Source of the DNA: JAKFEW01 sp036675505
GTDB taxonomy: Bacteria > Cyanobacteriota > Sericytochromatia > S15B-MN24 > JAQBPE01
Length of the DNA: 41,871 nt
Assembly: GCA_036675505.1 (NCBI GenBank)
Contig: JAKFEW010000161.1
Span: 1 to 41,871, forward strand
Reading direction: 5' to 3'
This document shows, piece by piece, positions 1 through 5,430 of this stretch. Below the pieces are notes generated by a model, which did not search any database, had not been told where the DNA came from, and saw only the letters and a list, made by a program, of their open reading frames with translations. Position 1 is the first letter of the stretch. Each line of letters opens with the position of its first letter. The position numbers were made by a program, and so were the translations under genes.

Positions 1-316
1 CCTGGAGGTCCGCGAGCGCCGCCTGCGCGGCCTGGACGTCGGCCGCGCGCGCGGCGGCCTCGTCGGCGAGCTGGCTGGCGTCGAGCTCGGCGAGCACGGC
101 GCCGGCCTTCACGGCGTCGCCCTCGGCCACGGCGCGGCGCATGACGCGGCCGCCGACCTCGAAGCCGACCACCGCCGTGGTGGCCTCGATCGCCCCGCTG
201 ATCCGCAGCAAGCCGGCCTCGTCCGGGCTCGGCGCGCGGTGCCACCACCACCAGGCGGTCCCGCCGAGCGCGGCGACCAGCGCGAAGAGCACGAGCGGAA
301 CGGGCGGGCGGCGCAT
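1..316 (-). CDS. HlyD-family membrane fusion (periplasmic adaptor) protein, N-terminal part
   Basis: The gene runs off the left edge; about 105 codons are visible. The start is ATG at 316, with AGGAG about 8 bases upstream. The protein begins with one hydrophobic anchor (residues about 5-24, ending in a run of Trp), then a short linker. The biotinyl-lipoyl-like beta segment follows, with the adaptor signature GFEVGGRV, then VAEGDAVKAGAVLAELD. An Ala/Gln-rich stretch then starts the coiled-coil hairpin. This is the usual N-terminus of the adaptor linking an inner-membrane ABC or RND pump to an outer-membrane channel. It is downstream of, and probably co-transcribed with, the small thioesterase, under TetR control. 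Whether the partner is an ABC or RND pump cannot be told; that gene should lie beyond the edge. Confidence 0.85.
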   Translation of the reverse strand, partial: MRRPPVPLVLFALVAALGGTAWWWWHRAPSPDEAGLLRISGAIEATTAVVGFEVGGRVMRRAVAEGDAVKAGAVLAELDASQLADEAAARAADVQAAQAALADLQ

Positions 317-332
317 GAGGCGACTCCTGGGG

Positions 333-635
333 TTACGGGCGGAAGACCCTGTAGCTCGCGGTCGCGCGCGCGCAGGTCGTGCCCGCCTCGTCGAGCAGCA
401 CGCCCTCCACGCAGGCCATGTCGCTCGCCAGCTGGACCACCTCGGCCTCGGCGACGAAGGCCGGGCCGACCGCGGCGGCACCGGTCCAGTGGACGGCGAA
501 GGCCAGCGGCCGCGTGATCGTCCGCTCGCCCAGCGCGGTCGCCAGCGCCTCGGCGCAGGCGAGCTCCAGCCATCCTAGCCCGCTGATGCCGGGCGGCGCG
601 TCGGTGGGAATCCCTGAGCGAACGGCGGCTGGCAT
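333..635 (-). CDS. PaaI/hotdog-fold thioesterase-like protein
   Basis: This protein of 100 aa starts at ATG 635, preceded by GAGGAGG five bases upstream. The middle and C-terminus resemble the second half of a PaaI-type hotdog domain: a helix (GWLELACAEALATALG), then beta strands in the order AFAVHWTG, AFVAEAEVVQ, ACVEGVLLDEAGTTCARATASYRV. It is shorter than usual PaaI thioesterases (about 130-140 aa), because the segment before the central helix is abbreviated. The likely role is hydrolysis or binding of an acyl-CoA or other acyl thioester in the cytoplasm; the substrate is unknown. It is the first gene of the TetR-controlled leftward unit and lies 16 bases from the adaptor gene, which suggests a fatty-acid or solvent-type response. 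Assignment to the fold is moderate, enzymatic activity uncertain. Confidence 0.65.
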   Translation of the reverse strand: MPAAVRSGIPTDAPPGISGLGWLELACAEALATALGERTITRPLAFAVHWTGAAAVGPAFVAEAEVVQLASDMACVEGVLLDEAGTTCARATASYRVFRP

Positions 636-654
636 CGCGGCCTCCTCGGCGGCA

Positions 655-694
655 TGTCAGTGAGCACTGACATGGTGTATAGTAAGCACTGACA
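655..694. promoter_or_regulatory. TetR operator: perfect 18-bp palindrome plus a second partial copy
   Basis: TGTCAGTGAGCACTGACA at 655-672 is a perfect inverted repeat with 8-bp arms around AG. A second copy of its right part, AGTAAGCACTGACA, lies at 681-694, exactly 22 bp further on, so two dimers would sit on nearly the same DNA face. The sites lie between the divergent TetR gene (753) and the leftward operon and overlap its -10 box. Binding by the adjacent TetR protein is inferred from position and symmetry. Confidence 0.75.
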
Positions 695-707
695 CCCAGG
701 CCGTCAA
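679..707 (-). promoter_or_regulatory. sigma70-type promoter of the thioesterase/adaptor operon
   Basis: On the minus strand the -35 box is TTGACG (702-707) and the -10 box is TACTAT (679-684), with a 17-base spacer. It points leftward to the ATG at 635. One operator half lies in the spacer and -10 box, and a perfect palindrome lies just downstream, so TetR binding would block polymerase. Confidence 0.75.
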
Positions 708-752
708 GCCCGATTTTCACGAAGTCGGCCGTGCGCCGCGCCCCGGGGTACG

Positions 753-1451
753 ATGCAGCCGGAGCCACAGATGTCAGACGATCTCCTCACCACGCTCAAC
801 CGCCTCGCGCGCGACCAGGCCGCGAGCGACCCCGGCGCGACGGACACGCAGGCGCGCATCGTGCAGGCGGCGCTCGCGCTGTTCGCCGAGAAGTCGTACG
901 AGGCGGCGACCACGCAGGCGATCGCCCAGCGCGCCGGCGTGACCGAGAAGACGCTCTTCCGCCACTTCGGCAGCAAGGACGCGCTCTTCCAGCGCACGGT
1001 CTACCCCGCGCTCTTCCGCCTGCTCCAGCCGATCGCGATCAACGAGTTCGAGTCGATGCTGCGCACGCGCCAGGGCGGTGGCTTCCGCGAGACCGTGCGC
1101 GCGATCGTGGCGGACCGCGTGGCCTTCGGCGTGAAGCACCCGGCGATCATCAAGATGGTCGCGCAGGAGATGTGGCTCAGGCCGGCGTTCCGCGAGGGGA
1201 TGACGAAGCTGTTCGAGGCGAACATCTGGCCGCACGTCCAGGCGATCTTCGATGCGGCGCGCGCTAGCGGCGAGATGCGCGACGTCCCGAGCGTGGTCGC
1301 GTTGCGCACGACGGTGAGCCTGGTGGCGGGCTACCTCTTCACGCGCACGGTGCTGTTCCCCAACCAGGCCTGGGACGACGCCGCGGCGGTCGACGAGTTG
1401 ACCGGGCTGATCCTCGACGGCCTGGCCCGGCCGCTGCCCGCCGAGGGGTAG
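753..1451 (+). CDS. TetR/AcrR-family transcriptional repressor
   Basis: This 232-aa protein has a typical TetR N-terminal helix-turn-helix at about residues 30-77: ARIVQAALALFAEKSYEAA, then IAQRAGVTEKTLFRHFGSKD. The C-terminal domain is all-helical, for ligand binding and dimerisation. ATG 753 has only a weak GGGG upstream. ATG 771, six codons in, has GGAG at good spacing and may be the real start. The gene is divergent from the thioesterase/HlyD operon, with palindromic operators between them. The simplest reading is a local repressor that is released by a small hydrophobic ligand or an exported compound. Its own promoter was not clear. Confidence 0.92.
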   Translation: MQPEPQMSDDLLTTLNRLARDQAASDPGATDTQARIVQAALALFAEKSYEAATTQAIAQRAGVTEKTLFRHFGSKDALFQRTVYPALFRLLQPIAINEFESMLRTRQGGGFRETVRAIVADRVAFGVKHPAIIKMVAQEMWLRPAFREGMTKLFEANIWPHVQAIFDAARASGEMRDVPSVVALRTTVSLVAGYLFTRTVLFPNQAWDDAAAVDELTGLILDGLARPLPAEG

Positions 1452-1457
1452 CGGCGA

Positions 1458-1754
1458 TTATTTCAGGCAGACCTTGCAGGGCTTGGCGCCCTTGGCCTTG
1501 GCTTCCTTCGCGCTCACGACCGCGAGCTTCTTGGTGAAGTGGCGGCAGCTCTTGTCGTGGAAGACCTTGGTGTCCAGGTTCAGGCCGACCTTCTTGTTGT
1601 GCGGAATCCGCCGCTTCTTCGTGGCCTTCTCGTCGTCGTCGTCCGCCGCGGCGGCGGCGACGGCGTACGCGCCAGGCGCCTGGGGCGTGAGCACGGCCGG
1701 CGTGAAGACCAGGAACGTGGCCGTAACGATGGCTGTGAGCAGCTGGCGGATCAT
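1458..1754 (-). CDS. small secreted protein with a His/Cys metal-binding-like C-terminus
   Basis: This is a 98-aa protein. ATG 1754 is chosen because AGGAGG lies at ideal distance; the open frame continues upstream without a comparable ribosome site. Residues 1-32 form a signal peptide (MIRQLLTAIVTATFLVFTP...AYA). An acidic/lysine-rich linker follows (DDDDEKATKKRR). The C-terminal half has the pattern FHDKSCRHF, then EAKAKGAKPCKVC. This H-x3-C ... A-x2-G-x-x-P-C-x2-C arrangement is seen in Ada-like zinc-binding tails and in the tails of some secreted nucleases. Here it stands alone, without a nuclease domain. Function is unknown; binding of a metal ion outside the cytoplasm is an inference. 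Confidence 0.7.
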   Translation of the reverse strand: MIRQLLTAIVTATFLVFTPAVLTPQAPGAYAVAAAAADDDDEKATKKRRIPHNKKVGLNLDTKVFHDKSCRHFTKKLAVVSAKEAKAKGAKPCKVCLK

Positions 1755-1881
1755 GAGCTTCCTCCTGGGGTGAGTGGTGACGTAACGTTCATACCCGGTG
1801 CTTGTCTGTCGGATACCCAGGGTGGGTAGAACTAGCTCACAAGCGCCGGGATGTCGCCCGGCGGCGATGGAGGAAGAAACG

Positions 1882-2535
1882 TTGAATATGTTCGCGACCC
1901 GCTCGTTCAAGACGGCCATGGCGGCTGTCACCACGACCATGCTCGTCATGCCCGTCGCCTTCACGGCGGCTACCGTTTTCACCCCGGAACCCGCGCTCGC
2001 GCGTAAGAGCGACGACGCCACCAAGTCGCCCTCGAAGTCGTTCACGAAGGTCGCGAAGGGCACCGAGTTCACGATCAAGCTCGAAGAAGGCCTGAGCTCG
2101 GCCAAGAACACCGACGGCGACACCTTCACCGCCGTGGTCTCGACCGGCCTCTTCGGCGACAAGACCCTCAAGGGCTACACCGTCGCGGGCCATGTCGAGG
2201 GCGTCAAGAAGTCCGGCATGATGGGCAAGAAGGGCGAGCTCGACATCGTCTTCGACGAGCTGGTCTCGCCGGACGGCAAGGCCTACCCGATCGAGGCCGC
2301 GCTGACCTCCGTGCCGAAGCCCGAAGGCAAGTTCCTGCGCAACGCCGCGATCGTGCTCTCGGGCGCCGTCGCCGGCCACCACATCGGCAAGAAGACCAGC
2401 AAGAAGCACGGCGCCCTGCTCGGCGCGGCCTCCGCGACCGCGGTCGCCCTGACGATGCCCGGCGGCGACGTCGTGGTCAAGAGCGGCACCAAGCTCAAGG
2501 TGCGGCTCGAGAAGTCGGTGAAGCTCAAGCCGTAG
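1882..2535 (+). CDS. secreted/periplasmic protein of unknown function with signal peptide
   Basis: The protein is about 217 aa. A strong GGAGGAAG at 1869-1876 fits TTG 1882 at 8 bases; ATG 1888 is the alternative and ATG 1867 would overlap the Shine-Dalgarno itself. There is a clear signal peptide (about 35 residues, ending PEPALA). A beta-rich body follows, with the order typical of a family common in Acidobacteria and similar phyla: GTEFTIKLEEGLSSAKNTDGD, then a GHVEGVKKSG segment, and a final SGTKLKVRLEKSV strand. A glycine/alanine helical hairpin (about residues 145-180) resembles a membrane-associating segment. No enzymatic motif is visible. It is divergent from the small His/Cys protein, with about 127 bases between them. 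Confidence 0.7.
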   Translation: MNMFATRSFKTAMAAVTTTMLVMPVAFTAATVFTPEPALARKSDDATKSPSKSFTKVAKGTEFTIKLEEGLSSAKNTDGDTFTAVVSTGLFGDKTLKGYTVAGHVEGVKKSGMMGKKGELDIVFDELVSPDGKAYPIEAALTSVPKPEGKFLRNAAIVLSGAVAGHHIGKKTSKKHGALLGAASATAVALTMPGGDVVVKSGTKLKVRLEKSVKLKP

Positions 2536-2540
2536 GCGCC

Positions 2541-2560
2541 TCGCCGCCGCGCGGCGGCGA
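2541..2560. repeat. 20-bp perfect GC palindrome after the secreted-protein gene
   Basis: TCGCCGCCGC/GCGGCGGCGA is self-complementary and lies 5 bases after the stop codon at 2535. It may add to the termination signal next to it, but in such GC-rich DNA it could also be chance. Confidence 0.4.
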
Positions 2561-2575
2561 CCGGCGAAACGCATC

Positions 2576-2607
2576 AGGGGCGGGGCACCAGCAGGTGCCC
2601 CGCCCCT
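2576..2607. terminator. bidirectional hairpin terminator between convergent genes
   Basis: A perfect 14-bp stem (AGGGGCGGGGCACC / GGTGCCCCGCCCCT) surrounds the 4-base loop AGCA. It sits between the convergent ends at 2535 and 2623. It lacks a U-tract, so it would work by hairpin strength; GC-rich genomes often use such I-shaped terminators. Confidence 0.75.
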
Positions 2608-2622
2608 CAGGTCGGGTGGCGT

Positions 2623-3075
2623 TTACTCCAGCCACGGCCGGAAGCGCGCGGGCAGCCAGCGCATCAGCGTGAGCCGGCCCGGCCCTGCAAGCGCGATCGC
2701 GATCGCCATCGTGATCAACGCGAAGTTGAACTCGTAGCCGCCCTCGCCGCTGAAGCCGTGCTTGCCGTGCACGAAGTAGATCGCGCCGGACATGATCAGC
2801 ACCAGGCTGGCCGCCGAGAAGCGCGTCAGCGCCCCCAGCGCCAGGCCGAGGCCGCCGAAGAACTCGCCGATGCCGACGAGCGAGCCGACCACCGTGCCGT
2901 AGGCCTGGATCAGGCCGCCCAGGCCGTGGCCACCGAACCAGCCGAACAGCTTCTGGCCGCCGTGATACATGAAGACCGCCGCGAGGCCGACGCGCACGCT
3001 GAACAGCGCGAAGTCGAGCTGCCAGCCGGCTGGCGGGTCGTCGGCGCGGGCGAGCGTGGGGTCGGAAACGGACAT
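2623..3075 (-). CDS. DoxX-family integral membrane protein
   Basis: This is a 150-aa protein. After a cytoplasmic N-terminus (about 22 residues) come four hydrophobic segments: FSVRVGLAAVFMYHGGQKLFG, the GTVVGSLVGIGEFFGGLGLALG pair, FSAASLVLIMSGAIYFV, and FALITMAIAIALAGPGRLTL. The R-x-G-L-a-x-x-F-x-x-H-G-x-Q-K-L-F and E-x-x-G-G-L-x-L-x-x-G signatures are those of DoxX/DoxD-like proteins. These are four-helix inner-membrane proteins of unclear biochemistry, linked to thiosulfate:quinone oxidoreductase or to redox and stress responses. The start ATG 3075 has GAGG about 10 bases upstream. The gene is divergent from the AraC-type regulator, which may control it. Confidence 0.88.
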   Translation of the reverse strand: MSVSDPTLARADDPPAGWQLDFALFSVRVGLAAVFMYHGGQKLFGWFGGHGLGGLIQAYGTVVGSLVGIGEFFGGLGLALGALTRFSAASLVLIMSGAIYFVHGKHGFSGEGGYEFNFALITMAIAIALAGPGRLTLMRWLPARFRPWLE

Positions 3076-3164
3076 CGGAAAGGGCCTCGTGGTCTAGCTG
3101 GGGATGCGGACCGCGATGGGCCCGGGGTGGATGCACGTTATGATAGCGCAAGAGGGATTCGCCC

Positions 3165-4037
3165 ATGACCTGCCTGCCAGCCCTATCCGAGATGTCGACG
3201 CTTGCCGAGCCTTCCGAGCCGACGCCAGCCGAAGGCCCGCGCCCCGCGATCACGGCCTGGGCCGGCACCGCGGCGGTGCGGGCGTTGACGAGCCGGTGCG
3301 CGGCCGACGCCGCTCAAAGCACCGCGCGCTGGGAGGGCCTCACGGTGGTGGTCGCCGAGGCGGGCGCGTTCTGCTACCACGACCACGGGTATACGCGCCT
3401 GATCGAGCCCGGCAGCGTGATCGTCGGGCGCGCGGGCGACGCCTGGGCGTGCTCCCACGGCTACGGCGGCGGCGACGCCTGCCGGGTCTTCCAGTTCGGC
3501 CCCGGCGCCGAGGACGACCTCGCACGCGCCCTCGGGTGCGGGCTCGTGGCGGGCGGGGTGCTGGCGCCCGACGCGGGGCTCGCGGCGCGTTTGTTCGCGG
3601 CCCGCGTGGCGCGGGAGGCTTCGGCGTTCGAGGAGGCGGCGCACGGCCTGGCCCTCGCGGCCGCCGCCGGCCTGCGCGGAGAGGCCGCCGTGGTGCCGCC
3701 TTCGCTCAGGCGGGCCGATCGCGACCGCGCGCACGCCGCGGCGCAGCTCGTCGAGGCACGCTACGCGGAGCCCCTCGGCCTCGCCGAACTCGCGGCGGCG
3801 GTCGGCACGAGCCCGTTCCACTTCCTGCGGGCCTTTCGCACGGAGCTCGGCCTCACGCCGCACCAGTACCTCGTTCGCACTCGCCTGCGGCACACGCTGC
3901 GGCTCCTCGCGACCACGGAACTGCCGGTGACGGAGGTGGCCCTGGCGGTCGGCTACGGCGACCTCTCGAACTTCCTGCGCACGTTTCGGGCCGCCGTGGG
4001 CCGCTCGCCCGGCGCCTGGCGGCGGGCGCTCGCCTAG
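3165..4037 (+). CDS. AraC-family transcriptional regulator
   Basis: This 290-aa protein has a C-terminal double helix-turn-helix of about 100 residues (about 190-288): LAELAAAVGTSPFHFLRAFRTELG, LTPHQYLVRTRL, then VTEVALAVGYGDLSNFLRTFRAAVGRSP. Both HTH motifs are intact. The N-terminal half (about 30-170) looks like an AraC-type cupin sensor, with paired His (CYHDHGYTRL). ATG 3165 is preceded by GAGGGA at good distance. A -10-like TATGAT at 3139-3144 lies just upstream without a good -35. It is divergent from doxX over 89 bases, so autoregulation together with control of doxX is plausible. The inducer is unknown. Confidence 0.92.
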   Translation: MTCLPALSEMSTLAEPSEPTPAEGPRPAITAWAGTAAVRALTSRCAADAAQSTARWEGLTVVVAEAGAFCYHDHGYTRLIEPGSVIVGRAGDAWACSHGYGGGDACRVFQFGPGAEDDLARALGCGLVAGGVLAPDAGLAARLFAARVAREASAFEEAAHGLALAAAAGLRGEAAVVPPSLRRADRDRAHAAAQLVEARYAEPLGLAELAAAVGTSPFHFLRAFRTELGLTPHQYLVRTRLRHTLRLLATTELPVTEVALAVGYGDLSNFLRTFRAAVGRSPGAWRRALA

Positions 4038-4108
4038 GCGATCGCAAGATTCGCCAAGCCCGACGCGCGGGCGGTGCGCTATGCTGGGGCCACCCGAAGG
4101 AGGATCCC

Positions 4109-4873
4109 ATGCGCGCGCCCACGCTCCCCGACACCCTCGTGACCGACGCCCACCTGCCCGCGATGCGCGCGGCCGGCCGACTCGTCGCCGAAGCCCATGC
4201 CGCCGTGCGAGCGGCCGTGGCGCCCGGCGTGACCACGCGCGAGCTCGACGCGATCGCCGAGGCCGCGATCTTGAGCGGCGGCGGCACGCCCGCCTTCAAG
4301 GGCTTCCGGGGCTTCCCGGGCACGGTCTGCGCCTCGCCGAACGAGGTCGTGGTGCACGGCTTCCCGAACCGCCGTAAGCTCGCGGCGGGCGACATCGTGG
4401 CGATCGACGTAGGCGCGATCGTGGACGGGCATTACGGCGACTCAGCCTGGACCTACGCCGTGGGCGAGGTCGCGCCCGAGGTCGCGCGCCTGCTCGCGGT
4501 GGCCGAGGCGTCGCTGTGGGCCGGCCTAGCCGAGGCGCGCGCCGGCCGGCGCGTGGAGGACGTCTCCGCCGCGATCCAGGACGTCGTGGAGGCGGCGGGC
4601 TTCAGCCTGGTGCGCGACTACGGCGGCCACGGCATCGGCCGCGTGCTGCACGGCGCGCCGCAGGTGCCGAACTTCCGCACGGGCGAGCCGAGCCCGCTGC
4701 TCGTCGCGGGGCAGGGCCTAGCGATCGAGCCGATGGTCAACTTGGGCGGCCCGGCCGTCCGCACCAAGGCGGACGGCTGGACCGTGGTCACCCGCGACGG
4801 CGCCTGGTCCGCCCACTTCGAGCACACGGTCGTCGTGGGCGACGGCGCGCCCGAGGTCACGACGCGCCTCTAG
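4109..4873 (+). CDS. map: methionine aminopeptidase, type I
   Basis: This 254-aa cytoplasmic enzyme removes the N-terminal Met from nascent proteins. All metal ligands of the pita-bread fold are present: D100 (AIDVGA), D111 (GDSAWT), H174 (GGHGIG), E207 (AIEPM) and E238 (FEHT). The substrate-binding residues H83 (VVHGFP) and H181 are also present. These positions are each about three residues later than in the E. coli enzyme. The length is that of a compact bacterial type Ia form, without an SH3-type N-terminal extension. ATG 4109 has AAGGAGG 5 bases upstream. A -10-like TATGCT lies at 4080-4085, so it may have its own promoter despite the upstream araC gene on the same strand. No usual map neighbours (secY, adk, infA) are here, so this may be a second, stand-alone copy. 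Confidence 0.95.
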   Translation: MRAPTLPDTLVTDAHLPAMRAAGRLVAEAHAAVRAAVAPGVTTRELDAIAEAAILSGGGTPAFKGFRGFPGTVCASPNEVVVHGFPNRRKLAAGDIVAIDVGAIVDGHYGDSAWTYAVGEVAPEVARLLAVAEASLWAGLAEARAGRRVEDVSAAIQDVVEAAGFSLVRDYGGHGIGRVLHGAPQVPNFRTGEPSPLLVAGQGLAIEPMVNLGGPAVRTKADGWTVVTRDGAWSAHFEHTVVVGDGAPEVTTRL

Positions 4874-4900
4874 GCCGCCATTGGGCGAGGCGCCCGGGCC

Positions 4901-5335
4901 CTACCTGGCGAAGGCCGGCAGCGGGTGGTTCTCCTCCACCGCGATCACCTTGGCGAACGAGTCGAGTTCGGTGCGGCCGGGGGCGACCTGCTCCTGGTAC
5001 TGCTTCAAGTACGCGAGCTTGTCGGGGTCCGCGGGCGGGGTCTCGAGCAGCTGGACGCCGAACGCCTTCGCCTCGTCGGCCGTGCGGGCCTGCGCGTGCT
5101 CGCGCAGCCAGGCCGCGAGCGCGGCGTCGTCCCGGCCCCCGCGCACCTGGGCGAGGAAGGCCTCGGCGTCGGCGCCCCAGAAGCCGAAGAAGGCCTGGTC
5201 CATCGGGCAGTTGTAGTTGTACTCGCCGTTCGTACCGGCGACGGTGGCGCGCGCCTTGTCGATCACCCGCGGCAGGAAGGCGAAGCCGTCGAGCTCGGCG
5301 AAGGGCGAGCGGGGCACGTTCGTGGTCAGGTCCAT
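4901..5335 (-). CDS. DUF5069-family protein, copy 1
   Basis: This 144-aa protein starts at ATG 5335, preceded by GAGGAG at 6 bases. The N-terminus holds the conserved pattern PRSPF-x4-DGF-x2-LPR-x-IDKAR, then NGEYNYNCPMD and FFGFWGADAEAF. The C-terminal half is helical and acidic, ending VIAVEENHPLP. This matches DUF5069, a family of small soluble proteins without known function. There is no signal peptide or membrane segment. A second, diverged copy lies beyond hrpB at 7951-8412 on the same strand. Both share the N-terminal signature and the EE-x-HPLP ending but differ in the middle, which suggests an old duplication. It has its own consensus-like promoter. Confidence 0.85.
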   Translation of the reverse strand: MDLTTNVPRSPFAELDGFAFLPRVIDKARATVAGTNGEYNYNCPMDQAFFGFWGADAEAFLAQVRGGRDDAALAAWLREHAQARTADEAKAFGVQLLETPPADPDKLAYLKQYQEQVAPGRTELDSFAKVIAVEENHPLPAFAR

Positions 5336-5351
5336 GCAGAACTCCTCAAAG

Positions 5352-5379
5352 TTACATTCCGTACGCAGATTACTATAAG
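5352..5379 (+). promoter_or_regulatory. possible hrpB promoter overlapping the divergent one
   Basis: TTACAT (5352-5357), a 16-base spacer and TATAAG (5374-5379) face hrpB. It overlaps the -10 of the divergent DUF5069 promoter, so the two would compete. The -35 match is poor. Confidence 0.35.
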
Positions 5380-5400
5380 TAAGTGTGTTGAAAAAGTAAA
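5372..5400 (-). promoter_or_regulatory. promoter of DUF5069 copy 1
   Basis: On the minus strand: TTTACT (5395-5400), a 17-base spacer, and TATAGT (5372-5377), inside an AT-rich stretch unlike its surroundings. The sequence just upstream of the -35, GAAAATCGGGC, is identical to that upstream of the -35 at 702-707. Confidence 0.65.
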
Positions 5401-5418
5401 GCCCGATTTTCGAGTAAC

Positions 5419-5430
5419 ATGCGCGCGTGA
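5419..5430 (+). other. three-codon upstream reading frame overlapping the hrpB start
   Basis: ATG-CGC-GCG-TGA (5419-5430) ends in a GTGA overlap with the GTG start of hrpB at 5427. hrpB itself has no good ribosome site, so re-initiation from this mini-ORF could feed hrpB translation. It is short enough to be chance. Confidence 0.3.

Noticed and set aside
3104..4108. Frame extending methionine aminopeptidase upstream by over 300 residues
   Set aside because: The extension runs in a wrong frame across the araC gene, has an Arg-rich shadow composition, and AAGGAGG fixes the start at 4109.
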